Assembly: GCA_963643465.1 (NCBI GenBank)
Contig: CAVIJT010000017.1
Coordinates: 5,186-69,185 of the forward strand
Source of the DNA: CAG-411 sp963643465
GTDB taxonomy: Bacteria; Bacillota; Clostridia; Lachnospirales; Lachnospiraceae
DNA length: 64,000 nucleotides
Direction of reading: 5' to 3'
A program made the position numbers and the translations under genes. The notes below the pieces were generated by a model. It was given only the letters and a program-made list of their open reading frames with translations. It had not been told where the DNA came from and made no database searches. Below are positions 42,311 to 52,200 of this stretch, in pieces. The number at the start of each line of letters is the position of its first letter. The stretch's first letter is position 1.

Positions 42311-43351
42311 ATGTATGATTATAGCAAAATTGTAGAGCCTTTGCTTAGTTGGTATGATGCAAATGGGCGGGAACTGCCTTGGAGAAATAATCCCACTCCC
42401 TATTATGTGTGGGTGTCAGAGATTATGTTGCAGCAAACAAGAGTGGAGGCTGTCAAAGGATATTTTAAACGTTTTACAGAGGAATTGCCTACAATTGCAG
42501 ATTTGGCAAAAGCTCCGGAGGAGAAATTGTTAAAACTTTGGGAGGGACTTGGATATTATAACCGGGTTAGAAATATGCAGCAGGCAGCCCAGACTGTGAT
42601 GAAAGAATATAATGGACAATTGCCTACAGAGTATGATACCTTATTGTCCCTAAAAGGAATTGGAAGTTATACGGCAGGAGCTATTGCATCCATAGCCTAT
42701 GGGCAGCAAAGGCCTGCTGTAGATGGTAACGTATTGCGGGTAATGAAACGATTGGCAGGAAGTTATGATGATATTCTAAAGCCTAGTGTAAAAACAGATA
42801 TGGAAAAACAGTTGCTTCCTGTGATACCAAAACGTGCAGGAGCCTTTAATCAGGCAATTATGGACCTTGGGGCTATGGTATGTATTCCAAATGGAGCGCC
42901 TTTGTGTCAGCAGTGTCCCCTTGTAGCCTATTGCCAGGCAAATCGACAGCACATACAAATGGAACTTCCTGTAAAGACCAGAAAAAAGCCAAGAAGAATA
43001 GAAGAGAAAACCATTTTACTTTTGGAGTATCAAGGAAAATATGCACTACATAAGAGAGCAAAAAAGGGATTGTTAGCAGGTCTTTGGGAATTGCCAAGTG
43101 TGAATGGAACCTGTAGTCAAGAGGAGATTTGTGAGATACTGGAAAAAGCAGGACAAGATATAGAGATTGAGAAACTTGGTCCTGCAAAGCATATATTTTC
43201 CCATGTGGAGTGGTCTATGGTAGGGTATCGCGTAACTCTTGCAGAACCGCTTTTAACAGAAGAGGACTATGTATGGGTAACTGCAAAGGAAGTTGAGAAC
43301 GAATATGCAGTGCCTACCGCATTTTCCAGTTATGCAAAGTTTATAAAATAA
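42311..43351 (+). CDS. mutY: A/G-specific adenine glycosylase
   Basis: This 346-residue DNA repair enzyme removes adenine opposite 8-oxoguanine. The N-domain has ELPWRNNPTPYYVWVSEIML and the catalytic QQTRVEAV stretch, the helix-hairpin-helix LKGIGSYTAGAIASIA and the catalytic Asp in PAVDGNVLRV. The four-cysteine iron-sulfur loop is CIPNGAPLCQQCPLVAYC. The C-terminal MutT-like domain (about 230-346) reads the 8-oxoG. A Shine-Dalgarno site CAGAGG precedes the ATG. It is followed by a GTTAC hairpin directly at its stop codon. Confidence 0.96.
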   Translation: MYDYSKIVEPLLSWYDANGRELPWRNNPTPYYVWVSEIMLQQTRVEAVKGYFKRFTEELPTIADLAKAPEEKLLKLWEGLGYYNRVRNMQQAAQTVMKEYNGQLPTEYDTLLSLKGIGSYTAGAIASIAYGQQRPAVDGNVLRVMKRLAGSYDDILKPSVKTDMEKQLLPVIPKRAGAFNQAIMDLGAMVCIPNGAPLCQQCPLVAYCQANRQHIQMELPVKTRKKPRRIEEKTILLLEYQGKYALHKRAKKGLLAGLWELPSVNGTCSQEEICEILEKAGQDIEIEKLGPAKHIFSHVEWSMVGYRVTLAEPLLTEEDYVWVTAKEVENEYAVPTAFSSYAKFIK

Positions 43352-43353
43352 CG

Positions 43354-43404
43354 GTAACTATTCGAGTGCGAATATATGGGGAGGAGTTCTGAATCGTTAC
43401 AAAT
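43354..43404 (+). repeat. GTTAC-armed hairpin, family 2 (after mutY)
   Basis: GTAACTATTC (43354-43363) pairs with GAATCGTTAC (43391-43400) with one T/C mismatch; inside, TATTCG and CGAATA (43359-43364 with 43369-43374) offer an alternative hairpin. It begins 2 nt after the mutY stop. Its 3' arm carries the GTTCTGAAT-GTTAC motif also found at 28181-28203. Confidence 0.6.
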
Positions 43405-43425
43405 AACGAGAATAAAATCTCTTGC

Positions 43426-43454
43426 TTGCTTTTTTTAGTTGGGATTGTTATAGT
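43426..43454 (+). promoter_or_regulatory. Promoter of gntR-clpC
   Basis: TTGCTT (43426-43431), a T-rich 17-nt spacer and TATAGT (43449-43454). No CtsR heptad repeat or CIRCE element was seen around it. Confidence 0.65.
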
Positions 43455-43489
43455 GTAAGTAGAACATACAAAAGCAGGGAGGTGGCTAT

Positions 43490-43867
43490 GTGGTTATACG
43501 AGTAGATTTTAACAGTACAGAAGCAATTTATATGCAGCTTTGTAAGCAGATTATTATTGGAATTGCCAATGAGGAAATTAAGGAGGGTGATAACCTGCCT
43601 TCTGTGAGAGATTTGGCGGACCAGATAGGCATCAATATGCATACAGTAAATAAAGCATATAGTATTTTGCGGCAGGAAGGATACTTGAAAGTAGACCGTA
43701 GACACGGAGCTATTATTGCCGTGGAAGTGGATAATATGAAAGCACAAATGCAGCTTGCAGAAGAGCTTAGAATATCATTGGCTAAGGCCATTTCTAAAGG
43801 AGTGCCAAGAGAGGTAGTGCTGGAAATGGTAGAGGAAATATACGATTATTATCAAGGCAAGCGATAG
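43490..43867 (+). CDS. GntR-family regulator, YtrA type
   Basis: This 125-residue repressor-like protein has a winged helix (about 8-75: YMQLCKQIIIGIANEEIKEG, LPSVRDLADQIGINMHTVNK) and only a short C-terminal dimerisation tail, as in the YtrA subfamily that lacks a large effector domain. The start is GTG 43490 after GGGAGGTGG. YtrA regulators usually sit with ABC transporter genes; here the next gene, 9 nt away, is clpC, so it may control it. Confidence 0.92.
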   Translation: MVIRVDFNSTEAIYMQLCKQIIIGIANEEIKEGDNLPSVRDLADQIGINMHTVNKAYSILRQEGYLKVDRRHGAIIAVEVDNMKAQMQLAEELRISLAKAISKGVPREVVLEMVEEIYDYYQGKR

Positions 43868-43876
43868 GGAGGTATT

Positions 43877-46318
43877 ATGAGAGAGAAATTCACAGCGAAT
43901 GCCAAAGGAGTTATGGAATTGGCAACAAAATATGCCATTGAGATGTCCTGTAATTATGTGGGAACCGAGCATATTTTGTTGGGACTTATTAATGGAAAAG
44001 GTGTGGCAGCTACTATATTGTCTGCAAACCATATTACAGATGAGCGTGTGAGAGAGTTGATGGAGCAGCTTTTACAGATGGATGGCAATGTAATGGTAAA
44101 GGATGCAAAACTCACACTGAGAGCAAAACACATTGAGGAAGATTGTGTGCTTGAGGCGGAGCGTTTAGGTGCGCATACAGTGGGAACTGAGCATATTTTA
44201 CTGGCCCTTTTAAAATCTCAGGATTGTGTAGCAATTCGTCTTTTAAACACCATTGGCATCAATATGCAAAAATTATATGTAGATGTGTTGACGGCTACTG
44301 GCATGGATGCAAATGCAGCAAAGAACGATTACATGGCATTTAAGGGAAAAGGCAAAGGAAAATCTACAACTCCAATGTTGGATCAATACAGTAGAAACCT
44401 GTCTGCCCTTGCAAAAGAAGGAAAATTGGACCCTGTGGTCGGAAGAGAAAAAGAGATTGAGCGTCTCATTCAGATTATTAGCAGAAGAACTAAGAATAAT
44501 CCTTGTCTTGTGGGAGAGCCGGGTGTTGGAAAGACTGCTATTGTAGAAGGGCTTGCGCAGCGTATTGCAGAGGGAAGTGTACCAGATACCATTGCAGACA
44601 AGCGGGTGCTGATACTTGATTTATCCGCTATGGTGGCAGGCTCTAAGTATCGTGGTGAATTTGAGGAGCGAATTAAGCGTGTGATCCGAGAAGTTTCTAT
44701 GGATGGAAACATTCTTGTATTTATTGATGAGATACATACTTTGATTGGAGCAGGTGGAGCAGAAGGAGCCATGGATGCTGCCAATATTTTGAAACCGGCT
44801 CTTGCCAGAGGCGAGATTCAAATCATGGGAGCAACTACTATTGTAGAATATAGAAAATATATTGAAAAAGATGCTGCTCTTGAGCGTCGTTTCCAGCCTA
44901 TTATGGTGGAGGAACCAACAGAGGCAGAAACGCTTGAAATATTAAAAGGATTGGTTGGGAAATATGAGGAACATCATGATATTATCATTACACAAGAAGC
45001 ACTTGTGGCAGCAGTAAAATTATCTATTCGTTATATCAATGACCGTTTTCTTCCAGACAAGGCCATAGATGTAATGGATGAAGCGGCATCCAGAGTCAAA
45101 CTTGGCAGCAGTGTAAAAAGCGAAGAGGTCATTTTACTTGAAAAGAAAAATGAGCAGTTGGAAAAAGAAAAAGAAGAGGCTATCATTCAGGAAGATTATG
45201 ATGAAGCTATGAAAATCAAACAGGCTCAGCAGGTCAATCAGGAAAAACTTGTAAAATTATTGGACAAAGAGGCAAAGAAGAAAAAGAAAGACAAACCGAT
45301 GGTTACAGAGACGGATATTGCAGCAGTCATTGCCCTTTGGACTAAGATTCCAGTAGAAAAATTAGATATGGAAGAGGCTTCACGTTTGCGAAATCTGGAA
45401 CAGATTTTACATGAGAGAGTAATCGGACAGGAAGAGGCAGTAACAGCAGTTGCAAAGGCAGTAAAGAGAGGCCGTGTAGGATTAAAAGATCCGAATCGTC
45501 CAATTGGTTCTTTTTTGTTTTTAGGTCCTACTGGTGTAGGAAAGACAGAGTTGTCAAAGGCTTTGGCAGACGCTGTCTTTGGTACAGAGAAATCCATGAT
45601 TCGGGTAGATATGTCAGAGTACATGGAGAAGCATAGTGTGTCAAAACTTATTGGTTCCCCTCCGGGATATGTAGGATTTGAGGACGGAGGACAGCTCAGC
45701 GAAAAGATAAGAAGAAATCCATATTCTGTGGTGCTTTTTGATGAGATTGAGAAGGCACATCCAGATGTATTTAATATATTATTGCAGGTATTGGATGATG
45801 GACATATTACCGATTCTCAGGGAAGAAAAGTAAGTTTTAAAAATGCCATTATTATTATGACTTCTAATGCAGGAGCAAGCCGGATTGTAACACCAAAGCA
45901 TTTAGGATTTGCCACTGCTCAGGATGCCAGCGCTGATTACAAAAAGATGAAAGATGGCGTAATGGAAGAAGTGAAACATTTGTTCAAACCGGAATTTTTA
46001 AACCGAATTGATGAGACAATTGTATTCCACTCTTTGGAGAAAGCTCATATTAAGCAAATTGTAAAACTTATGATGCAAACACTGGAAAAACGTGTAAAAG
46101 AACAGATGAATCTTACTTTAGAAGTTAGTGAGGAGGCGTTTGATTTTATCACTGAGGAAAGTTTTGATGCCACTTACGGAGCAAGACCAATTCGCAGAAC
46201 GATTCAAACAAAGGTGGAGGATGCTTTAGCAGATGCTTTGTTGGATGGAACTGTTCAAATGGGAGATAAAATTTTAGTGAATGTGTCGGAAAAGAAAATA
46301 AGCATTCTAAAATGCTAG
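43877..46318 (+). CDS. clpC: ATP-dependent Clp protease ATPase subunit ClpC
   Basis: This 813-residue Hsp100 chaperone unfolds proteins for ClpP. It has a double Clp-N domain (about 1-145), AAA1 with Walker A GEPGVGKTA (about 212-220) and Walker B ILVFIDEIHTLI, a middle domain with a UVR-like coiled coil (EEAIIQEDYDEAMKIKQAQQ) and AAA2 with GPTGVGKTE. The usual ctsR-mcsA-mcsB genes are absent; a GntR gene takes their position. ATG is preceded by GGGAGG. A small conserved gene follows after 147 nt. Confidence 0.94.
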   Translation: MREKFTANAKGVMELATKYAIEMSCNYVGTEHILLGLINGKGVAATILSANHITDERVRELMEQLLQMDGNVMVKDAKLTLRAKHIEEDCVLEAERLGAHTVGTEHILLALLKSQDCVAIRLLNTIGINMQKLYVDVLTATGMDANAAKNDYMAFKGKGKGKSTTPMLDQYSRNLSALAKEGKLDPVVGREKEIERLIQIISRRTKNNPCLVGEPGVGKTAIVEGLAQRIAEGSVPDTIADKRVLILDLSAMVAGSKYRGEFEERIKRVIREVSMDGNILVFIDEIHTLIGAGGAEGAMDAANILKPALARGEIQIMGATTIVEYRKYIEKDAALERRFQPIMVEEPTEAETLEILKGLVGKYEEHHDIIITQEALVAAVKLSIRYINDRFLPDKAIDVMDEAASRVKLGSSVKSEEVILLEKKNEQLEKEKEEAIIQEDYDEAMKIKQAQQVNQEKLVKLLDKEAKKKKKDKPMVTETDIAAVIALWTKIPVEKLDMEEASRLRNLEQILHERVIGQEEAVTAVAKAVKRGRVGLKDPNRPIGSFLFLGPTGVGKTELSKALADAVFGTEKSMIRVDMSEYMEKHSVSKLIGSPPGYVGFEDGGQLSEKIRRNPYSVVLFDEIEKAHPDVFNILLQVLDDGHITDSQGRKVSFKNAIIIMTSNAGASRIVTPKHLGFATAQDASADYKKMKDGVMEEVKHLFKPEFLNRIDETIVFHSLEKAHIKQIVKLMMQTLEKRVKEQMNLTLEVSEEAFDFITEESFDATYGARPIRRTIQTKVEDALADALLDGTVQMGDKILVNVSEKKISILKC

Positions 46319-46465
46319 TAATTTTTGTCGATATGTTGTATACTTAACATATAGATTCCTGTCTGTTCTCAGATTGAATGGACAGGTTGTAGTTGTATAT
46401 AACATATTGGAAATATACTAAAGAAATGTTGAAAGAAAACATAAGATATAGGAGGGTAAATTATT

Positions 46466-46879
46466 ATGGCAGTAGTGGAAGAATTAATTCGCAAGGAGGA
46501 AGATGGAACATTAAGTTTTGGTAATTATGAGTTAGCTGCAAAGTCAAAACTTTCTGATTTTGAATATGAAGGTGATTTATACAAAATAAAGACTTATGCA
46601 GAGATTACAAAACTTGAGAAGAACGGTATGTTTGTGTATGAGTCAGTACCAGGAACTACTGTTACCAATATGTCTTGTAAAGAGGATGGAATCAAATTTT
46701 CAGTAGAGGGAAAAGAAGATGCACAGGTTACATTAGAACTTGAGCCAGAGAAAGAATATGATGTTTCCATTAATGGCAATAACAGCGGTGTAATGAAAAC
46801 AAATCTTGGTGGAAAGATAAGTCTTAGTGTAGAATTAAACGTTGGACAACCTGTTGCGATTTCTGCAATGGCAAAATAA
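46466..46879 (+). CDS. Conserved small protein of unknown function
   Basis: This 137-residue acidic, beta-rich protein (EEDGTLSFGNYELAAKSKLS; later MKTNLGGKISLSVELNVGQP) looks like a compact beta-sandwich. Similar proteins upstream of radA in Lachnospiraceae are, as far as I recall, annotated loosely as endosialidase, a name with no support in this sequence: there is no catalytic signature. There is no signal peptide, so it is cytosolic. AGGAGG precedes the ATG, and radA begins 13 nt after its stop, indicating co-transcription. Confidence 0.7.
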   Translation: MAVVEELIRKEEDGTLSFGNYELAAKSKLSDFEYEGDLYKIKTYAEITKLEKNGMFVYESVPGTTVTNMSCKEDGIKFSVEGKEDAQVTLELEPEKEYDVSINGNNSGVMKTNLGGKISLSVELNVGQPVAISAMAK

Positions 46880-46892
46880 AGGAATATTGTAT

Positions 46893-48245
46893 ATGGCAAA
46901 AGCAAAGACAACCTTTTTTTGTAAGGAATGTGGATATGAATCATCTAAGTGGCTGGGGCAATGCCCCGGCTGTAAAGAATGGAACAGCTTTGTAGAAGAG
47001 ATGCTCCAGAGGAAGTCTGTCAATGGAACTGCGTTACGTGGCTCTCGGGTGGAACCTTCCAAATTGTCTGATGTGAAGATTGTAGAGAACGAACGTGTGC
47101 GTATGGGAATAGATGAGTTTGACCGGGTACTTGGGGGCGGAATTGTAGAAGGCTCTCTTGTATTAGTCGGAGGCGATCCCGGAATTGGAAAATCTACCTT
47201 GTTGTTACAGATGTGCAAGCAATTGGTAGAACAGGGAAAGAAAGTTCTTTATATATCCGGGGAAGAGTCTATGCGCCAGATTAAGATGCGTGCAGATCGT
47301 CTGGGAGAATTTAAGGGAGATTTGTTACTACTTAGTGAGACAAATCTTGATACCATAGAACAAACCATTAACAGTATAAAACCAGAGGTTGTAGTAATTG
47401 ATTCTATTCAGACTATGTTTAAAGAAGATGTGGGTTCTGCACCGGGAAGTGTGGGACAGGTCAGAGAGACAACCAATACATTGCTTGCCATAGCCAAAGG
47501 AATGGGAATTTCCGTATTTATTATTGGACATGTGACAAAAGAAGGTATGGTAGCAGGACCAAGAGTGCTTGAGCATATGGTAGATACGGTGCTGTATTTT
47601 GAAGGAGAACGTAATGCCACATACCGAATTTTGCGAGCTGTAAAGAACCGTTTTGGTTCTACCAATGAGATTGGAGTATTCGAAATGAAGAACGAAGGTC
47701 TTATGGAAGTGGCAAATCCTTCCGAATATATGTTAGAGGGAATGCCGGAGGATGAGCCGGGTTCAGTTGTTACATGTGCCATGGAGGGAACCAGACCTAT
47801 TATGGTGGAAATACAGGCATTGGTATGCCAGACTAATTTTAATTTGCCAAGAAGAACTGCAGTGGGAACCGATTATAACCGAGTAAATGTTTTGATGGCT
47901 GTTATTGAAAAACGGTTGGGTATGCGTATGTGTGATTGCGACGCCTATGTGAATGTGGCAGGTGGAATGAGAATCAATGAACCTGCACTGGATTTAGCTA
48001 TTGTTGCAGTTATTTTATCAAGTTATCGTAACCGAGCATTACCAACAAAAGTATTAGTATTTGGTGAAGTTGGACTTACTGGGGAGGTACGTGCTGTAAA
48101 TATGGCGGAACAGCGAGTAGCAGAGGCAGCAAAGTTAGGATTTGAAGTGTGCATATTGCCACAGGTAAATAAGAAGACAATTTCAATCCAAGGTATGAAA
48201 TTGATTGGAATTTGCAATATAAGAGAACTGTTGGATTATGTGTAA
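46893..48245 (+). CDS. radA: DNA repair protein RadA (Sms)
   Basis: This 450-residue RecA-like branch-migration helicase has an N-terminal zinc finger (FFCKECGYESSKWLGQCPGC), Walker A GGDPGIGKST (about 90-99), the RadA-specific KNRFGSTNE motif (about 250-258) and a C-terminal Lon-like domain. An upstream in-frame start at 46842 overlaps the previous gene; AAAGGAAT and the family start fix ATG 46893. It is followed closely by the short chemoreceptor-like gene. Confidence 0.96.
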   Translation: MAKAKTTFFCKECGYESSKWLGQCPGCKEWNSFVEEMLQRKSVNGTALRGSRVEPSKLSDVKIVENERVRMGIDEFDRVLGGGIVEGSLVLVGGDPGIGKSTLLLQMCKQLVEQGKKVLYISGEESMRQIKMRADRLGEFKGDLLLLSETNLDTIEQTINSIKPEVVVIDSIQTMFKEDVGSAPGSVGQVRETTNTLLAIAKGMGISVFIIGHVTKEGMVAGPRVLEHMVDTVLYFEGERNATYRILRAVKNRFGSTNEIGVFEMKNEGLMEVANPSEYMLEGMPEDEPGSVVTCAMEGTRPIMVEIQALVCQTNFNLPRRTAVGTDYNRVNVLMAVIEKRLGMRMCDCDAYVNVAGGMRINEPALDLAIVAVILSSYRNRALPTKVLVFGEVGLTGEVRAVNMAEQRVAEAAKLGFEVCILPQVNKKTISIQGMKLIGICNIRELLDYV

Positions 48246-48283
48246 TTGCATAGTTCAACCAAAAAGATAAGGGGGATTTTATT

Positions 48284-48736
48284 ATGGTAGAGGAGACAAA
48301 GACAATCGTAAAGAGTGGTATGGAGAATGCCGAGAAATTGGTACAGAAAAATGCTGCTGTAAATGAGCTGATGAGTAAGACTACAGCCAATGCAGAACAG
48401 ATGGAAAAACTTACCAACATGATTGAAGGATTTGCTGGAGTGATTGCAGGTATTGCCAATAAGACAAATATGCTTGCGTTGAACGCTTCTATTGAGGCAG
48501 CCAGAGCCGGAGAACATGGTAGAGGATTTGCGGTTGTTGCAAAACAGGTAGGAGAGTTGGCAGCACAGTCAGCAAGTTCATCAAAAGAAATCAAAGAGAC
48601 CATTCAGTCTATTCAGGGATTTACTTCCGAGATGGTAACTGGTATGGAGGAACTTGCAAAATCTGTAGAAGAACAGAAAGCAATTGCAGAAGAAATTAAG
48701 AAAGCATTTGTAGAGATTAAGAATGCAGAAGATTAA
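48284..48736 (+). CDS. Stand-alone chemoreceptor signalling domain
   Basis: This 150-residue all-helical protein is only the cytoplasmic hairpin tip of a methyl-accepting chemotaxis protein: IANKTNMLALNASIEAARAG and EHGRGFAVVAKQVGELA, the invariant CheA/CheW-binding tip. There is no sensor, membrane helix or HAMP domain, and the arms are short (full signalling domains are ~250-300 residues). It begins 38 nt after radA with GGGGGA ahead of the ATG, so it is a normal-looking gene rather than a pseudogene fragment. A GTTAC hairpin follows its stop. Confidence 0.85.
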   Translation: MVEETKTIVKSGMENAEKLVQKNAAVNELMSKTTANAEQMEKLTNMIEGFAGVIAGIANKTNMLALNASIEAARAGEHGRGFAVVAKQVGELAAQSASSSKEIKETIQSIQGFTSEMVTGMEELAKSVEEQKAIAEEIKKAFVEIKNAED

Positions 48737-48737
48737 T

Positions 48738-48770
48738 GGTTACAGTTTGGCTTTTTGCCAAATTGTTACC
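48738..48770 (+). repeat. GTTAC-armed hairpin, family 2 (after the chemoreceptor tip)
   Basis: GGTTACAGTTTGGC (48738-48751) pairs with GCCAAATTGTTACC (48757-48770) with one mismatch and one G-U, around TTTTT, beginning 1 nt after the stop codon. Confidence 0.65.
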
Positions 48771-48797
48771 AGTAATCTTTAATAAGAATAGTAAAAA

Positions 48798-48841
48798 GAG
48801 AGTGTGTACTGTTTTATAAAGAAGGTACACATTCTTTTTTG
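48798..48841 (+). terminator. Terminator of the clpC-radA segment
   Basis: GAGTGTGTAC (48800-48809) pairs with GTACACATTC (48825-48834, one G-U), followed by six T residues. Confidence 0.8.
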
Positions 48842-48884
48842 TTCTATAGGAAAGTTTTCTGCAATAGAAAATTAGCAAAGTGTA

Positions 48885-48965
48885 GTTATGTTTGTGTGAA
48901 GTTTTAACAGATACGGCACCAATTTGAGAAATATGAAAAGCGTATTTCTAATAATCATGAAGCTG
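48885..48965 (+). repeat. Dispersed structured repeat, family 1, copy D (diverged)
   Basis: This diverged copy keeps the order GTGTGAAG, ACGGCACCAAT and GAGAAAT...ATTTCT. Its stem 2 is AGAAATA (48927-48933) with TATTTCT (48943-48949); relative to copies A and C the closing C-G pair has become T-A on both sides, preserving pairing. Stem 1 is poorly conserved. It lies between the terminator and the amylase promoter in the 468-nt gap 48737-49204. Confidence 0.55.
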
Positions 48966-49064
48966 AATTTGTAAAAGGATAGAGGATATTTTATTTTGTG
49001 ACATTGTTTTTTTATAGAGGCAAAATAACAAAAAAAATAATGTAAAATTTGTGAATACGGATAG

Positions 49065-49093
49065 TTGTCAGGAAGAGTATTATTTTTTATAAT
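49065..49093 (+). promoter_or_regulatory. Promoter of the amylase gene
   Basis: TTGTCA (49065-49070), 17-nt spacer, TATAAT (49088-49093), with a leader of about 105 nt. No convincing catabolite-response element was found near it. Confidence 0.75.
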
Positions 49094-49204
49094 AAAATGG
49101 AACAGTGAATATGTGCTTCTATAAATAAAATAGGAAATATAAACACGCACTGTGAAATGTAGCTTTGCAATTACCAAAATGACTAAAAAGGAGAACGAAA
49201 AAAC

Positions 49205-52200
49205 ATGAAAAAATATGCAAAACACGTTGGGGTTGCACTATTGCTTTCTGCTGCCACATGTGCAGCAATCGCTCTTCCGAATGATATTGGAAGGCCAAGC
49301 CAGAAGAAACAGCAGCAAGTAGCACAGAAGATAGAACTGGCAGAGCAGAGTACAACAGAAGATATTATTTTGCACTATCGTTGGGATGGAGAGGATACGC
49401 CACACGTCTATTATGAAAATGTAAATGACAGTGGGGAACAGGTTATATCCTATCCTGGTATTCCAATGAAAAACACGAAGGATGGTTGGTATAGCTATAC
49501 TATTCAGGATGCAGACAGTGCAGACATTATTTTTACAATTGGGGATTCTTATGTGACAGCAACTATGAATCGAGTTGCCGGTGAATGGTGGTTTGATCAG
49601 GATACATGGTATTCTTGGAATCCATATGAAGAGGAAACGGTTTCCTATGCGAAAAAGGAAGATTCGGACACTTCTGATGTAACTACAAGCGTATATGCTT
49701 CCACTAATGATGGAGATGGGAAATATAGCAAGAAAAATGTTACCACAGTGGGAGAAGACGGAAGTATGAAAGTGGGACTAAGTTCCATTGCAAATGTAGA
49801 GGAATACATAGATACTTATGTGGTGAAACAGGATTTAGATGCGGCAGAAGATGCAAGTATAATCATTCACTATTATGCGGAAAATGGAGAAGTGCCAAGC
49901 ATTTATTATTGGAATGCTTTGCCGACCGATATGGAGACGGTATGGCCAGGACAACCTATGACTATGGAGAGTGAGAACTGGTATCAATATACATTTTCTG
50001 GAACGGATAAGATAAATCTTTTGTTTACTTATGGTATGCAGCAGACAGAAGATTTAACTAGAAAGACTGGTGAATGGTGGTATAAGGATGGTACATGGTA
50101 CAAATCAAAACCAGGTAGCACTGACAATGGTGGAAAAATTGAGGATGAAAAGCCAATTGTAGTGGATAAACCAGATACTTATGATTTTAGAGAAGAGACC
50201 ATTTATTTCTTAATTACTACTCGTTTCTATGATGGAGATGAGAGTAATAATGTACATTGCTGGGATGAAAATCCAACGCAGAAGGCCTCTGATGACCCGG
50301 CATGGAGAGGAGATTTCAAAGGTTTAATTGAAAAGTTGGATTATATAAAAGCTCTTGGTTTTTCTGCTATCTGGATTACACCAGTGGTAGAGAATTCCAG
50401 TGGACTTGATTACCATGGCTATCATGCCATGAACTTCCAGAAAGTAGATGAGAGATACTTGTCTGATGATGTTTCTTATCAGACACTTATCAACGCTGCT
50501 CATGAAAAAGGAATAAAAATTATTCAGGACGTAGTATTTAATCATACTGGTAACTTTGGTGAGACAAACTTGATGCCTATGTTTGAAAAAGTAGGAGATG
50601 AGAGCGATTACGGTTCCATTGACAAATGTATGAGACGAATTCCACAGAGCGAGGGTGGATTGTTGCCGGATGCTTATGATGAGCAGGGAACTATGAATGA
50701 TAGTAATTTTGCTACCTTCCAGTATCAGACAAGATTGACATTGATGAAAGATACAAAGGATCCAGTAAATACAAAGAATGGAAAAGTAGTAAGAAATGAT
50801 CCAAAGACTTTCTATCACAGATATGACGAAAGTTTTGCATGGGATTATTATACAGTGCAGTTAGGACAGATTGCTGGAGACTGTGTGGATTTGAATACAG
50901 AAAATCCAATTGTAGCAAAATATATTACAGACAGCTATTCTAAGTATATTAACATGGGTGTGGATGCGTTCCGCGTGGATACAGCAAAGCACATTTCGCG
51001 ATTGACCTTTAACAATTTCTTCAATCCAGTATACAAAGCGGTAGGTGGAGATAAGTTCTTTATGTTTGCAGAGGTATGTACCAAATCTTCACAGGTATGG
51101 TATCGTGGAGAGACACCAGCTCTTTCTGCAGCTTTCTATACATGGAAAGATAGTAAGCAGTATGATTGGACCTACTATAGCGAAGAAGTGGAGGCTCAGT
51201 ATGATGCTTATGCAGAGGAAGAGCCGGAAAAGGTGCGTTCTGACTTCGATAAAGAGTTAGATTATGATAATTGGAGACTTGCAGATGAGGCAGAGAGAGG
51301 TTTGGCGCATGCGCTCAATATGCAGTCTACAGAGGCAGAGTATAATGACAATGCCAATGACGTTATGGGAGAAAAGGTAAAAGATGCTGGAACCGCACAG
51401 GCTGCGCAGCCAGTAAGTACCAACGCATTTTTAGATGGTAATAACTATCATACACCAGACACCAGTATGGAATCTGGATTAAATGTAATTGACTTTACTA
51501 TGCATTGGAATTTCTCTAGTGCCAAGAAAGCATTTGATGCAGTTACAAAGAATTATGATTATAAGACGGGAACTGTAGGAAATCAGGTTACAGAAGGTGG
51601 CGATTATACATATAACGATTCTACTTGGAATGTTACTTATGTAGATTCACATGACTTTAGTCCGGAGGGACAGTATGAGTTCCGTTATGATAAAGGAACA
51701 GAGGCATGGGCAGAGAACCTTTGTCTTATGTTTACATTCCGAGGAATTCCATGTCTTTACTATGGTTCCGAGATTGAGTTCCAGGCAGGATTAAAGATTG
51801 ACCCAGCAGCAGGAGATGGAATTTTTGCAAATTCTGGACGTGCATACTATGGAGATTATTTGGAAGGTGATGTTTCTGCAAGTGATTTTGGTGAGTATAC
51901 TGCGTCGGGAGCGGTAAAAGATACTTTGGAATCTACACTTAGCCAGCATCTTATTCGCTTAAATAAGATTCGAAGAAGCATTCCTGCTTTGCAGAAAGGT
52001 CAGTATAGTCTTGCAGATATTACTTGTGGAGAGGGAGGTATGGCATTCAAACGTCGTTATACTACAAGTGACGTAGACAGTTATTGTCTTGTTGCCATTA
52101 CTGGATCTGCTAAGTTCGAAAATGTTCTCAATGGTGATTACACAGAGGTAATTACTGGAGAAAAAGTGACTGTAACAGACGGAACACTTTCTGTAGATGC

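Noticed and set aside
48284..48736. Chemoreceptor tip as a pseudogene fragment
   Set aside because: It has its own Shine-Dalgarno site, start and stop, no upstream remnant of a sensor, and tight spacing to radA, so it is kept as a real gene.
49000..49204. Catabolite-response element near the amylase promoter
   Set aside because: No site close to the TGWAANCGNTNWCA pattern was found around the promoter or leader.
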